A stretch of 64,000 bases of DNA from Vibrio sp. 10N (GCF_036245475.1 NZ_BTPM01000001.1:1302001-1366000), one strand, 5' to 3'. Positions 36,442 through 46,339 are shown, numbered from the stretch's first letter. Translations and numbers: made by a program. The notes: generated by a model not told the origin, from the letters alone.

Positions 36442-37832
36442 CCATGGAACAGCTCGTTCCACAGAATCATCTCGTTCGTAAAATTGATAATGCCATCGAC
36501 TTCGAGTTCATCAGAGACGAAGTGGCACATCTATACTGCAAAGATAATGGCCGCCCACCCGTAGACCCTGTGCGTTTATTCAAAATCATTCTGCTTGGCT
36601 ACCTATTCGGCATCAAAAGTGAGCGCCAACTGGTCAAAGAAATTGAAGTGAACGTCGCTTATCGTTGGTTCTTACGAATGTCACTGACCGAAAAAGTTAT
36701 CCATGCTTCGACGTTAAGCCAGAACCGAATTCGACGCTTCAATGGTACTGACGTCTTTGAGCGCATCTTCAACAACATAGTGCTTCAAGCGATGGAGAAA
36801 GGCTTAGTCGCAGGACAGGAGCTCTTCACTGACAGTACACACCTTAAAGCCAATGCTAACAAGAACAAGCACATGAATCGTCTGCGTCCAGTTAGTGCAG
36901 GCGCTTATCTTGATATGCTGAATGAAGATGTGGCTGCAGACCGAGAATCTGAAGGTAAAAATCCATTCAAAGAGACGCCACCAAAGACAGACGTCAAAAA
37001 CACTAAAGTCAGCACCACCGACCCTGAAAGTGGCTTTATGACACGAGACAATAAGCCTCAAGGCTTCTTCTATCTTGACCACCGAACCGTGGATGGTAAG
37101 CACGGTATCATCGTAGACACATACGCAACACCGGGGAATGTGAATGACTCACAGCCCTATATCCGTCGTCTCGATCACACACTAGAGCAGTTCAACCTCA
37201 ATCCTATCGCAGTTGGTATCGATGCAGGTTACTTCACTGCGCCTGTTGCTGAATCACTCGAGCGCCGCAGTATATTAGGTGTGTTCGGGTATCGCCGCCC
37301 ATCAAGAACTAAGAACAAATTTAAGAAGAAAGACTTCAAATACCAAAAAGAGACCGATACCTATCGCTGTCCAGAAGGGCAAGAACTTATCTATAAAACC
37401 ACAACACGCGCAGGCTATCGCTCATACGCTTCAGACCCGAAACAATGTGCGTTTTGCCCCGTTCGGGACGACTGTACTAAGAGTGAAAATATGCAGAAGG
37501 TCATAACGCGTCACCTTTATAGTGAGACGGTGGAGCGAGCCAATCAAATGCGACTCTCTAGCTACGGAAAGAAGACGTATCGGAGGCGAAGTGAAACAGT
37601 AGAACGAAGCTTCGCCGATGCAAAACAACACCATGGCCACCGTTACGCGCGCTACCGCGGTCTCGCAAAAGTGCAAATGCAATGTTGGTTAGCCGCTGCC
37701 GCTCAAAACATCAAGAAGATAGCGTTGGTGGTGAGCTATCTGCGAAAAATGGGCCTAAATAAGGCAGAAATAAGTCAAATACTAGCCTCTGTATGCCGAT
37801 TTAAGCCTTACTCACTTCAGAACGCTATCTAA
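36396..37832 (+). CDS. IS1182-family transposase, copy 2
   Basis: 478 aa, identical in protein sequence to the transposase at 25815-27251, with intact DUF772 and DDE motifs (FTDSTHL, GIDAGYF, SETVERSFADAKQ). It reads toward yfaE, which is on the opposite strand; the right-end hairpin and the duplicated terminator separate them. Confidence 0.93.
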   Translation: MLQKPSPQQYELEMVTMEQLVPQNHLVRKIDNAIDFEFIRDEVAHLYCKDNGRPPVDPVRLFKIILLGYLFGIKSERQLVKEIEVNVAYRWFLRMSLTEKVIHASTLSQNRIRRFNGTDVFERIFNNIVLQAMEKGLVAGQELFTDSTHLKANANKNKHMNRLRPVSAGAYLDMLNEDVAADRESEGKNPFKETPPKTDVKNTKVSTTDPESGFMTRDNKPQGFFYLDHRTVDGKHGIIVDTYATPGNVNDSQPYIRRLDHTLEQFNLNPIAVGIDAGYFTAPVAESLERRSILGVFGYRRPSRTKNKFKKKDFKYQKETDTYRCPEGQELIYKTTTRAGYRSYASDPKQCAFCPVRDDCTKSENMQKVITRHLYSETVERANQMRLSSYGKKTYRRRSETVERSFADAKQHHGHRYARYRGLAKVQMQCWLAAAAQNIKKIALVVSYLRKMGLNKAEISQILASVCRFKPYSLQNAI

Positions 37833-37912
37833 CAAAAAATATCGCGATCGCGGCCTACGGCCGCTCCGAAAAAAGAACCCCGCTTGAAAAAGCGGGGTTC
37901 GTCAGCAATCTG

Positions 37913-37937
37913 AAAACGGCTCATCAGAGCCGTTTTC
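37913..37937. terminator. Right target-site duplicate of IS copy 2, terminator of the nrd operon
   Basis: Second copy of the 24-bp palindrome. For the leftward yfaE-nrdB-nrdA transcript it remains the first hairpin met after yfaE, so the insertion preserved termination. Confidence 0.8.
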
Positions 37938-37968
37938 TTAATTAGAGAGCGTTAGCCCGAGTAAGGCG

Positions 37969-38244
37969 TTACGCTCGCTTCTTTATTTGATGCGCAATAT
38001 TGTCGAGTTCAATGTCAGTTTTCGCTCGACAAATACACGGCAAAATTTCATTTGCTTGCGTGTATGCCATCGCAAACCCTACGTATTCCACTTCACCTGA
38101 AACCAGTGTGCAGCGACAGGCACCGCAGTGACCATCTCGGCAGTTATACTCTGGCTCTAACCCTGCTTGTTCCATCGTCTCTAGGACGGTGTTGGAAGGG
38201 TTAGACTCGATCGTGGTGATAGAGTTTATTTTGATGGTTGGCAT
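37969..38244 (-). CDS. yfaE: 2Fe-2S ferredoxin for ribonucleotide reductase maintenance
   Basis: 91 aa plant-type ferredoxin. The cluster cysteines are in CRDGHCGACRC and LPCICR. YfaE supplies electrons to regenerate the diferric-tyrosyl cofactor of NrdB. Its start codon overlaps the nrdB stop region at 38244, so the genes are translationally coupled. Confidence 0.92.
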   Translation of the reverse strand: MPTIKINSITTIESNPSNTVLETMEQAGLEPEYNCRDGHCGACRCTLVSGEVEYVGFAMAYTQANEILPCICRAKTDIELDNIAHQIKKRA

Positions 38245-39377
38245 TAAAGTTCGAAGCCCTCAAAGTCGTCTGCGCTTACTTCGTTGTCGATCTGACCCAC
38301 TAGGTAAGAACTGATTTCAGCTTCTTGCGGCGCAACCTGTACGTTGTCTGAAGACAACCAAGCGTTGATCCAAGGAATTGGGTTTGATGTTGCTTCTGGG
38401 TAAGCCGCATCAAGACCAACCGCCTGCATACGAACGTTGGTGATGTATTCAACGTATTGGCATAGGATGTCTTTGTTAAGACCAATCATAGAGCCGTCTT
38501 TGAATAGGTATTCTGCCCACTCTTTTTCTTGCTCTGCCGCTTCTTTGAATAGGTCGAAACAGTCTTGCTTACACTCTTCAGCGATTTGCATGAATGAGAA
38601 ATCGTCTTGACCGTTGCGAAGCAGGTTAATCATGTGCTGAGTACCGGTTAGGTGCAGCGCTTCATCACGAGCAATCAGCTTGATGATTTTCGCGTTACCT
38701 TCCATCAACTCGCGTTCTGCAAATGCGAACGAACAAGCGAAACTCACGTAGAAACGAATCGCTTCTAGTGCGTTCACTGACATCAGACATAGGTACAGCT
38801 TCTTCTTCAGGTCGTACAAGTTAATTTTAACTTCTTCGCCTTTGATGTTGTGCGTACCTTCACCGTAACGGTGGTAGTCGTTGGTCGCTTGGATCAGGTC
38901 ATCGTAGTAGTGTGCGATGTCTTTCGCACGCTTTAGGATGTGCTCGTTTTCAACGATATCGTCAAAAACCACACCCGGATCGTTTACGATGTTACGGATG
39001 ATGTGCGTGTATGAACGAGAGTGGATAGTCTCAGAGAATGACCATGTCTCGATCCATGTTTCTAGCTCAGGAAGTGACACAAGCGGCAATAGAGCAACGT
39101 TTGGGCTACGACCTTGAATCGAGTCTAGAAGCGTTTGGTACTTCAGGTTACTGATGAAGATGTGCTTTTCATGCTCTGGAAGCTTGTTGTAGTCGATGCG
39201 GTCACTTGATACATCCACCTCTTCTGGACGCCAGAAGAACGAAAGCTGCTTTTCGATCAGCTTTTCAAAAATCTCAAATTTTTGTTGGTCGTAACGCGCA
39301 ACGTTGACTGGTTGACCCAGGAACATTGGTTCTTTAAGCGCGTTATTTTTAGTTTGGGTAAAAGTACTGTAAGCCAT
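38244..39377 (-). CDS. nrdB: Class Ia ribonucleotide reductase, beta subunit
   Basis: 377 aa from [20 protein letters not shown] lies upstream and the 11-residue extension to 39410 is unlikely. Di-iron and radical region: [19 protein letters not shown] and [18 protein letters not shown]; later [12 protein letters not shown] supplies iron ligands. It carries the tyrosyl radical needed by NrdA. It lies between nrdA and yfaE in the usual order. Confidence 0.95.
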   Translation of the reverse strand: MAYSTFTQTKNNALKEPMFLGQPVNVARYDQQKFEIFEKLIEKQLSFFWRPEEVDVSSDRIDYNKLPEHEKHIFISNLKYQTLLDSIQGRSPNVALLPLVSLPELETWIETWSFSETIHSRSYTHIIRNIVNDPGVVFDDIVENEHILKRAKDIAHYYDDLIQATNDYHRYGEGTHNIKGEEVKINLYDLKKKLYLCLMSVNALEAIRFYVSFACSFAFAERELMEGNAKIIKLIARDEALHLTGTQHMINLLRNGQDDFSFMQIAEECKQDCFDLFKEAAEQEKEWAEYLFKDGSMIGLNKDILCQYVEYITNVRMQAVGLDAAYPEATSNPIPWINAWLSSDNVQVAPQEAEISSYLVGQIDNEVSADDFEGFEL

Positions 39378-39466
39378 GATGCTGCAATCCTTTTTAAGCC
39401 CTTCCTTCACAAGGAAGGGCAGAGAAATCTATTTTTAAATGCTGTATTGATTGTGTGCTTGGCACA

Positions 39467-41755
39467 TTAGATCTTACAGCCACCGCCTGCACAATCGTCG
39501 TCTTGCTCAACAACCGCTGCTTTGTCGTTCTGGTCGTCTTTCGCACCGTCACGAGTATTATGGTAGTAAAGTGTTTTCACACCAAACTTATACGCAGTTA
39601 GCAGGTCTTGAAGCAGTTTCTTCATTGGCACTTTGCCACTATCGTAGACGCTAGGGTCGTAGTTAGTGTTCGCAGAGATAGCTTGGTCAACAAACTTCTG
39701 CATGATACCAACAAGGTGCAAGTAACCATCGTTACCGCCGATGTTCCAAAGCAGCTCGTAGTTCTCTTTTAGGTTGGCAAAGTCTGGCACAACTTGCTTC
39801 AGGATGCCGTCTTTTGACGCTTTCACTGATACGTAACCACGTGGTGGCTCAATGCCGTTGGTTGCGTTAGAGATTTGCGAAGACGTCTCAGAAGGCATTA
39901 GCGCAGTCAGTGTTGAGTTACGTAGACCGAACTCCATGATTTCTGCACGTAGCTCATCCCAATCGTAGTGAAGTGCTTCGTCACAAACGAGGTCGATGTC
40001 TTTCTTGTACGTATCGATTGGCAGTAGGCCTTTCGCGTAGTTCGTCTCGTGGAACGATGGGCAGCGACCTTGCTCTTTTGCAAGCTCTACAGACGCTTTC
40101 AGTAGGTAGTACTGAATCGCTTCGAACGTGCGGTGAGTCAGGTTGTTTGCAGAACCATCTGAGTACTTAACACCGTTTTTCGCAAGGTAGTAAGCGTAGT
40201 TAATCACGCCAACACCCAGAGTACGGCGGTTCATAGTTGAACGGTATGCCGCTGGTAGTGGGTAGTCTTGGTAATCAAGCAGTGCATCAAGTGCACGAAC
40301 CACGAGGTCAGACAGATCTTTTAGGTCGTCAAGCTCGTTAATTGCACCCAAGTTGAATGCCGATAGCGTACATAGCGCAATCTCACCTGATTCGTCTTCC
40401 ACGTTTTTCAGTGGTTTAGTTGGCAGTGCAATCTCAAGACATAGGTTAGATTGGCGAACTGGCGCAACCTTCGAGTCAAATGGGCTGTGAGTATTACAGT
40501 GGTCAACGTTCTGGATGTAGATACGACCTGTAGAAGCACGCTCTTGCATCAGTAGTGAGAACAGCTCAACCGCTTTCACCGTCTCTTTCTTAATTGACGG
40601 ATCGTTCTCGTACTTAACGTATAGACGCTCGAACTCGTCTTGGTCTTCGAAGAATGCATCGTAAAGACCTGGAACATCCGATGGTGAGAACAGAGTAATG
40701 TTGCCACCTTGAACAAGACGTGCGTACATCAGTTTGTTCAACTGAACACCGTAGTCCATGTGACGTACACGGTTCTCTTCAACACCACGGTTGTTCTTAA
40801 GAACCATGAGTGATTGAACTTCACCGTGCCACATTGGGTAGAATACAGTCGCCGCACCACCACGCACACCACCTTGGGAACAGCACTTAACCGCTGTTTG
40901 GAAGTATTTGTAGAATGGAATACAGCCAGTGTGGAACGCTTCGCCGCCACGGATTTCAGAACCCAAGGCACGAATACGACCAGCATTGATACCGATACCC
41001 GCACGTTGTGACACGTAACGAACGATAGAGCTTGCCGTCGCGTTGATAGAATCTAGGCTGTCGCCACACTCAATCAGAACACAAGAGCTGAACTGACGAG
41101 TAGGAGTACGTACACCAGACATGATTGGTGTAGGTAGAGAAATCTTGAATGTCGATGTCGCATCGTAGAAGCGCTTGATGAAGTCAAGACGCGTCTCTTT
41201 TGGATACTTGGCAAATAGACAAGCCGCAACAAGGATATATAGGAACTGTGCACTTTCGTAGATCTGACCGCTTACACGGTTTTGTACGAAGTACTTACCT
41301 TCCAGCTGTTTAACCGCAGCGTAAGAGAAGTCGTGATCGCGAGTATGGTCGATGTAATCGTCCAGCTCTTCAAGCTCAGCTTTCGTGTAGTCTTCAAGCA
41401 GGTGCGCGTCATACTTACCCATTTCAACCATTTTAGATACATGGTCGAACAGCGCTGGTGGCTCATACTGACCGTACGCTTTTTTGCGTAGGTGGAAGAT
41501 AGCCAAGCGAGCTGCTAGGTATTGGTAATCCGGTGCATCTTCAGAGATAAGGTCTGCTGCAGACTTGATGATAGTTTCATGGATGTCTGACGTTGTAATG
41601 CCATCATAAAACTGGATGTGAGCCTTAAGTTCCACCTGTGACACAGAAACGTTATCTAGGCCTTCGGCAGCCCATGCGATTACGCGGTGGATTTTTTCAA
41701 GATCAATACTTTCTTTGCGGCCATTACGCTTGGTAACGGAAAGTTGCTGGTTCAT
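39467..41755 (-). CDS. nrdA: Class Ia ribonucleotide reductase, alpha subunit
   Basis: 762 aa, standard length. An N-terminal ATP-cone (VTKRNGRKESIDLEKIHRVIAWA) mediates allosteric dATP inhibition. Catalytic barrel with SSCVLIECGDSLDSI, NLCLEIALPTKPL and TALMPSETSSQISNATNGIEPP; the redox Cys pair at the C-terminus is in CAGGGCKI. It makes dNDPs in the cytoplasm. The upstream region carries two NrdR-like boxes and a DnaA box. Confidence 0.96.
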   Translation of the reverse strand: MNQQLSVTKRNGRKESIDLEKIHRVIAWAAEGLDNVSVSQVELKAHIQFYDGITTSDIHETIIKSAADLISEDAPDYQYLAARLAIFHLRKKAYGQYEPPALFDHVSKMVEMGKYDAHLLEDYTKAELEELDDYIDHTRDHDFSYAAVKQLEGKYFVQNRVSGQIYESAQFLYILVAACLFAKYPKETRLDFIKRFYDATSTFKISLPTPIMSGVRTPTRQFSSCVLIECGDSLDSINATASSIVRYVSQRAGIGINAGRIRALGSEIRGGEAFHTGCIPFYKYFQTAVKCCSQGGVRGGAATVFYPMWHGEVQSLMVLKNNRGVEENRVRHMDYGVQLNKLMYARLVQGGNITLFSPSDVPGLYDAFFEDQDEFERLYVKYENDPSIKKETVKAVELFSLLMQERASTGRIYIQNVDHCNTHSPFDSKVAPVRQSNLCLEIALPTKPLKNVEDESGEIALCTLSAFNLGAINELDDLKDLSDLVVRALDALLDYQDYPLPAAYRSTMNRRTLGVGVINYAYYLAKNGVKYSDGSANNLTHRTFEAIQYYLLKASVELAKEQGRCPSFHETNYAKGLLPIDTYKKDIDLVCDEALHYDWDELRAEIMEFGLRNSTLTALMPSETSSQISNATNGIEPPRGYVSVKASKDGILKQVVPDFANLKENYELLWNIGGNDGYLHLVGIMQKFVDQAISANTNYDPSVYDSGKVPMKKLLQDLLTAYKFGVKTLYYHNTRDGAKDDQNDKAAVVEQDDDCAGGGCKI

Positions 41756-41862
41756 TCTGAGGTGTTCCCTAACAAAACAATATGAAGCCTCGCTTTTATG
41801 AAATTTTGTTGAGTCTTAGCGAGAGCTTCGTGATCAATGTCACCCTACGGAAAGTGGCTTCC

Positions 41863-41912
41863 AACACAAGATGTAGGGGTCATTTAAACTACGAGTTACA
41901 AGATAGTGCTAT
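41863..41912. promoter_or_regulatory. Two NrdR-like boxes upstream of nrdA
   Basis: CAAGATGTAG at 41867-41876 and CAAGATAGTG at 41899-41908 match the NrdR core (CwAnATnTwG) at 10/10 and 9/10. The cores start 32 bp apart, about three helical turns, as usual for NrdR operators. They lie 112-153 bp upstream of the nrdA start (41755). Confidence 0.6.
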
Positions 41913-41948
41913 AGAGCGAGATTTTCAAGTTCGGCGATTTGAGGAAAC

Positions 41949-41957
41949 TGTGGATAA
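41949..41957 (-). promoter_or_regulatory. DnaA box upstream of nrdA
   Basis: The minus strand reads TTATCCACA, a perfect R-type DnaA box. In E. coli DnaA binds the nrdAB promoter and couples dNTP synthesis to replication; the same is inferred here. Confidence 0.65.
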
Positions 41958-41995
41958 CTAGGGGAAAGAAAAAAATACGTTAGTGGACACTTACC

Positions 41996-42169
41996 ATGGA
42001 AGTTAGACCCGACTTAGTTGTACAAAAACACGTGCTCGCAGATCGGTTTCGTTTTAAACAATCTGAAAAAAAATTCCTTGATCTTTGGCAAGTTTTGGCT
42101 GTTATTGATGAGGTGATTAAAAGTGCGATTTCAGCACACAAAATCGACGAAAGTGTCTTGTTTTTGTAA
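41996..42169 (+). CDS. Possible small ORF, 57 aa
   Basis: ATG 41996 opens a 57-aa frame, MEVRPDLVVQKHVLADRFRF through HKIDESVLFL, with balanced, helical-looking composition. The ribosome site is weak (TAGTGGAC). It lies in the 530-bp gap between nrdA and ubiG, divergent from nrdA and facing ubiG. Real gene or chance is undecided. Confidence 0.35.
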   Translation: MEVRPDLVVQKHVLADRFRFKQSEKKFLDLWQVLAVIDEVIKSAISAHKIDESVLFL

Positions 42170-42201
42170 ACAGTTTGTGGCCGCTCGTTAACGTGATTTG
42201 T

Positions 42202-42284
42202 AGCACTAATTTGACGTCGAAAGATGGTTCGCCAAATTAGTGCTGCGACTACATGTAGTGTTTGACTAGTTCATGTACATGAAC
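42202..42284. repeat. Three successive palindromes just downstream of ubiG
   Basis: A 12-bp inverted repeat AGCACTAATTTG / CAAATTAGTGCT (42202-42244), then ACTACATGTAGT (42248-42259), then the perfect 16-mer GTTCATGTACATGAAC (42269-42284), which ends 2 bp after the ubiG stop. At least one may terminate ubiG, although no T-run follows. Confidence 0.6.
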
Positions 42285-42286
42285 AG

Positions 42287-42997
42287 CTACAGTGACTTTT
42301 CGGTATAGACGATATAGTTAACGTCGACACGTTTGCCTAGCTTGTAGCTATCGGTGAGCGGGTTGTAGGATAGGCCAGTAATGCCTTTTTCAATCAGCTC
42401 GGTAGCATCAATCATCTTAATAAGCTCAGAAGGCTTGATGAACTTGTCATGGCTATGAGTGCCGTCTGGAACGATTTTAAGTAGTTTCTCAGCACCAACA
42501 ATGGCAAACAAATAGGATTGTAGGTTGCGGTTAAGCGTAGAGAAGAACACTTGACCACCAGGCTTGACCAGTTTTGCACAAGAAGCAATCACGGATGCAG
42601 GATCCGGAACATGCTCAAGCATCTCCATACAGGTCACTACGTCGTATTTACCTGCGTTTTCAGCGGCATGGTCTTCGACTGTGCTTTGAACGTAGTCGAG
42701 TTTGGTACCAGTCTCTAGTGCATGCAGGCGTGCGACTTCCAGTGGCTCTTTGCCCATATCCAAACCAGTGACGTTAGCACCTTGCTTGGCCATGCTCTCA
42801 GCTAAGATACCACCACCACAACCGACATCGAGTACGGTCTTGCCGAAAAGGCCATTGGCTTTTTCCAGCACATAGTTAAGGCGCAGTGGGTTGATTTGAT
42901 GCAGAGGTTTAAACTCGCCCTCTAGGTCCCACCAACGGCTTGCCATCTCTTCAAATTTTCTGATTTCGTCTAGATCGACGTTTTGTTGCTTATCCAT
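42287..42997 (-). CDS. ubiG: Ubiquinone biosynthesis O-methyltransferase
   Basis: 236 aa from ATG 42997; a TTG three codons earlier is less likely. The N-terminal [29 protein letters not shown] is a UbiG hallmark, and the SAM motif is [16 protein letters not shown] near residue 60. It carries out the two O-methylations of ubiquinone synthesis. It is divergent from gyrA. Its leader contains 16-bp tandem repeats that run into the start codon. Confidence 0.93.
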   Translation of the reverse strand: MDKQQNVDLDEIRKFEEMASRWWDLEGEFKPLHQINPLRLNYVLEKANGLFGKTVLDVGCGGGILAESMAKQGANVTGLDMGKEPLEVARLHALETGTKLDYVQSTVEDHAAENAGKYDVVTCMEMLEHVPDPASVIASCAKLVKPGGQVFFSTLNRNLQSYLFAIVGAEKLLKIVPDGTHSHDKFIKPSELIKMIDATELIEKGITGLSYNPLTDSYKLGKRVDVNYIVYTEKSL

Positions 42998-43069
42998 CTG
43001 TGCCAATTCTCTGTTCCGACAATTCTGTGTTCCGGTAGATCTTAGTTCCGACCATTTTTTTGCTCCGGT
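42998..43069 (-). repeat. 16-bp tandem repeats in the ubiG leader
   Basis: GTTCCGAC, GTTCCGGT, GTTCCGAC and GCTCCGGT start at 43013, 43029, 43045 and 43062 (spacing 16, 16, 17). On the ubiG strand the unit reads about GTCGGAACAGAGAATT, the last unit merging with the start codon. It may affect translation or mRNA structure. Confidence 0.75.
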
Positions 43070-43357
43070 ATGGCGCGCAAGTATACCGCAATTTAAACTA
43101 GGAAAACCTACCTAGTGATCATAAATGGTGCATTTGTGGCTTCTGACCTACTTACCTAGAACCATTTGGGTGTTTTTTCACCATTTTTCAGAGTCATAGA
43201 TTCAAAATGTGCAAATTGTGGACGTTTGAATCACAACCAAGGTCACAACCTGATAAAAGGGCAGGGAAAGTGATGCCGAACACACTATTCTTGTGTTATA
43301 TTTTGTCACCTTATACGTATCGAATATACGATCAAACTATAGAGGGATATTGGCTCT
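43070..43357. promoter_or_regulatory. Intergenic region between ubiG and gyrA
   Basis: Divergent promoter region, no gene visible. TATATT at 43308-43313 is a plausible gyrA -10. GAGGG at 43342 is a distant ribosome-site candidate. Confidence 0.35.
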
Positions 43358-45991
43358 ATGAGCGATCTAGCTAAAGAGATCACGCCCGTAAACATTGAAG
43401 ATGAGCTGAGAGGCTCATATCTCGACTACGCGATGTCAGTTATCGTGGGTCGTGCTCTTCCAGATGTGCGTGATGGCCTAAAACCAGTACACCGCCGCGT
43501 TTTGTTCGCGATGAATGTACTAGGTAATGATTGGAATAAACCATATAAAAAGTCTGCCCGTGTTGTCGGCGACGTAATCGGTAAATATCACCCACACGGT
43601 GATAGTGCTGTATACGACACTATTGTTCGTATGGCTCAGCCGTTCTCGCTTCGCTACATGTTGGTAGATGGTCAAGGTAACTTCGGTTCCATTGACGGCG
43701 ATTCAGCGGCGGCAATGCGTTATACCGAAGTCCGCATGGCTAAAATCGCTCATGAGCTGTTAGCAGACCTAGACAAAGAAACCGTTGATTATGTTCCTAA
43801 CTATGATGGAACAGAGCAAATTCCAGCGGTTCTGCCAACTAAGATTCCAAACCTACTAGTAAACGGTGCTTCTGGTATCGCGGTAGGTATGGCGACTAAC
43901 ATTCCTCCGCATAACTTGAATGAAGTTATCGATGGCTGTTTGGCGTACATCAAGAACGAAGACATCACGATTGATGAGCTCATGGATTACATCCCAGGCC
44001 CAGATTTCCCGACAGCGGCACTGATCAGTGGCCGTAAAGGCATCATCGATGCTTACAAGACGGGTCGTGGTAAGGTCTACATGCGTTCTAAAGCAGAGAT
44101 CGAAGAAGACAAGAATGGCAAAGAAACCATTATTGTTACCGAGATCCCTTATCAGGTGAACAAAGCTCGCCTAATCGAAAAGATTGCAGAGCTTGTTAAA
44201 GATAAGAAAGTAGAAGGCATTAGCGCACTACGTGATGAGTCTGATAAAGACGGTATGCGCATTGTTATCGAATGTAAGCGTGACGCGGTAGGTGAAGTGG
44301 TTCTAAACAATCTGTATTCACAGACTCAGCTGCAAACGACGTTCGGCATCAACATGGTTGCCCTAAACAATGGTCAACCACAGCTGTTCAACCTTAAGGA
44401 CATGCTGAAGTGCTTCGTTGATCACCGCCGTGAGGTTGTGACTCGTCGTACTATCTTCGAACTTCGTAAAGCAAGAGACCGTGCTCATATCCTTGAAGCG
44501 CTATCGCTAGCCCTTGCGAACATCGATGAAGTTATCGAACTTATCAAAAACGCACCAACCCCTGCTGAAGCGAAGGTCGGTCTAGTTTCTCGTGGTTGGG
44601 AGCTAGGTAGCGTAGCATCAATGCTAGAGCGTGCCGGTACTGACGCGGCTCGTCCAGATTGGCTAGAAGACCAATACGGTATCCGTGACGGTCTGTACTA
44701 CCTAACTGAGCAACAAGCTCAAGCGATTCTAGAACTTCGCCTACACCGTCTAACTGGTCTAGAGCACGAGAAGATCCTAGATGAGTACAAAGCACTTCTA
44801 GAAGAGATTGCAGAATTAATGCACATCCTTGCAAGCACAGAGCGCTTGATGGAAGTGATCACCGAAGAGCTAGAAGAAGTTCAAGCAACTTACGGTGACG
44901 AGCGTCGCAGCGAAATTACGGCTGCCGTTCACGACATTGATATGGAAGAGCTGATCGCTCGTGAAGACGTAGTAGTTACTCTGTCTCACGAAGGTTACGT
45001 GAAGTATCAATACCTAAGCGACTACGAAGCTCAGCGTCGTGGTGGTAAAGGTAAGAGTGCAACTAAGATGAAGGATGAGGATTACATCGAGCGTCTGCTT
45101 GTTGCTAATACTCACGACAACATCTTGTGCTTCTCAACTCGCGGTAAGACTTACCGTCTGAAAGTATATCAATTGCCACAAGCGAGCCGTACAGCTCGTG
45201 GTAAGCCTATCGTTAACATTCTTCCACTAGAAGAAGGTGAGCGTATCACGGCTATCCTGCCAGTGTCTGAGTTCAGCGCTGATAAGTACATCTTTATGGC
45301 AACTGGCGACGGTACTGTGAAGAAGACATCACTGGATCAGTTCTCTAACGTGCGTTCTAACGGCCTAATCGCTGTGAACCTACGTGACGATGACTCGCTA
45401 ATCGGTGTTGATATCACTAACGGCGACAGTGACGTGATGCTGTTCTCTAAGCAGGGTAAAGTGGTTCGCTTTAGCGAAGACAAAGTCCGTGCAATGGGTC
45501 GTACTGCGGCAGGTGTTCGCGGTATGAAGCTGGCTGACGATGACCAAGTTGTGTCTCTGATTGTTCCTTCAAACGAAGGTGATATTCTAACAGTGACGCA
45601 AAATGGTTACGGTAAGCGTACTGAGCTTGAAGAGTACCCAACTAAGGGTCGTGCAACACAAGGTGTGGTTTCAATCAAAGTCTCTGAGCGAAACGGTCCA
45701 GTTGTTGGCGCTGTCCAAGTTGAAGAAGGCGACGAAATGATGATGATCACCGATGCAGGTACGCTAGTACGTACTCGCGTTGCAGAGGTGAGCCAAGTCG
45801 GTCGTAACACTCAAGGTGTCACGCTAATCCGTACTGCTTCTGATGAGTCTGTAGTAGGTCTACAGCGCATCGATGAAGTGGAAGAGTTAGCAGAAGTTGA
45901 AGGTGAAGAGGGGACAGAAGGCGCAGTAGCAGATGCTGCAGCAACCGATGCTCCTGAAGCACCAGCAGCGGACGACGCTTCTGAAGAGTAA
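43358..45991 (+). CDS. gyrA: DNA gyrase subunit A
   Basis: 877 aa. Catalytic Tyr122 is in [10 protein letters not shown]; the quinolone-resistance region carries Ser83 and Asp87 ([10 protein letters not shown]), the susceptible residues. The GyrA box QRRGGKG starts the C-terminal beta-pinwheel needed for negative supercoiling. The C-terminal tail is very acidic ([14 protein letters not shown], then Ala/Asp-rich to the end). It is monocistronic with a strong terminator. Confidence 0.97.
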   Translation: MSDLAKEITPVNIEDELRGSYLDYAMSVIVGRALPDVRDGLKPVHRRVLFAMNVLGNDWNKPYKKSARVVGDVIGKYHPHGDSAVYDTIVRMAQPFSLRYMLVDGQGNFGSIDGDSAAAMRYTEVRMAKIAHELLADLDKETVDYVPNYDGTEQIPAVLPTKIPNLLVNGASGIAVGMATNIPPHNLNEVIDGCLAYIKNEDITIDELMDYIPGPDFPTAALISGRKGIIDAYKTGRGKVYMRSKAEIEEDKNGKETIIVTEIPYQVNKARLIEKIAELVKDKKVEGISALRDESDKDGMRIVIECKRDAVGEVVLNNLYSQTQLQTTFGINMVALNNGQPQLFNLKDMLKCFVDHRREVVTRRTIFELRKARDRAHILEALSLALANIDEVIELIKNAPTPAEAKVGLVSRGWELGSVASMLERAGTDAARPDWLEDQYGIRDGLYYLTEQQAQAILELRLHRLTGLEHEKILDEYKALLEEIAELMHILASTERLMEVITEELEEVQATYGDERRSEITAAVHDIDMEELIAREDVVVTLSHEGYVKYQYLSDYEAQRRGGKGKSATKMKDEDYIERLLVANTHDNILCFSTRGKTYRLKVYQLPQASRTARGKPIVNILPLEEGERITAILPVSEFSADKYIFMATGDGTVKKTSLDQFSNVRSNGLIAVNLRDDDSLIGVDITNGDSDVMLFSKQGKVVRFSEDKVRAMGRTAAGVRGMKLADDDQVVSLIVPSNEGDILTVTQNGYGKRTELEEYPTKGRATQGVVSIKVSERNGPVVGAVQVEEGDEMMMITDAGTLVRTRVAEVSQVGRNTQGVTLIRTASDESVVGLQRIDEVEELAEVEGEEGTEGAVADAAATDAPEAPAADDASEE

Positions 45992-46010
45992 TCAGATACT
46001 CGAATGATAG

Positions 46011-46038
46011 AAAACCTGCCTTATGGCAGGTTTTTTTT
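46011..46038 (+). terminator. Intrinsic terminator of gyrA
   Basis: AAAACCTGCC / GGCAGGTTTT stem, TTAT loop, then more T. Confidence 0.92.
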
Positions 46039-46202
46039 CGCTTGTCGTTTTAATGTCGATACAAGGTTCTTGTTAAGTTGTTGAAATAATTGAGATAATA
46101 TGCTGGAATGGATTGATTTTATAGAATTGACCATCAATAATAGTGAACGAGGCTTTCTTGCCCAGATTGTTGTTAATTGAACTAAAAATGAAGGTGAGTT
46201 AA

Positions 46203-46301
46203 ATGGATTTACCCGTTCAAGCGTATTTGTTGATAGGTTTCTTTGTCACTGTGATCCTAGTTATTGGTATAGGATATGCTCTCTATAGGTTTTACAAATA
46301 G
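46203..46301 (+). CDS. Small single-pass membrane protein, 32 aa
   Basis: ATG 46203 follows GAAGGTGAG. The protein starts MDLPVQAYLLIGFFV, has one ~22-residue hydrophobic helix and ends in the basic/aromatic tail YALYRFYK. It stands alone between the gyrA terminator and its own hairpin terminator at 46340. The shape matches bacterial regulatory small membrane proteins. No homologue is recognised and no function can be given. Confidence 0.65.
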   Translation: MDLPVQAYLLIGFFVTVILVIGIGYALYRFYK

Positions 46302-46339
46302 TTAGAGTAGTCTCGCTATTTTTAGAATCATTACGAGAC

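Larger units (their letters stand above)
36320..37912 (+). mobile_element. IS1182-family insertion sequence, copy 2 (1593 bp)
   Basis: Same length and same terminal repeats (CAGACTGCTGAC ... GTCAGCAATCTG) as copy 1, offset by 10581 bp, same orientation. In the parts I compared, only 36393 differs (T here, G at 25812). It is flanked by a 24-bp duplicated palindrome unrelated to the duplication at copy 1, showing an independent insertion. Confidence 0.93.

Noticed and set aside
25739..37912. Composite transposon made of the two IS copies and the 9 kb between them
   Set aside because: Each IS has its own, different target duplication, so they inserted separately; the interval holds ordinary chromosomal genes.
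43604..43618. Quinolone-resistance change in gyrA
   Set aside because: Residues 83 and 87 are Ser and Asp, the usual susceptible state.
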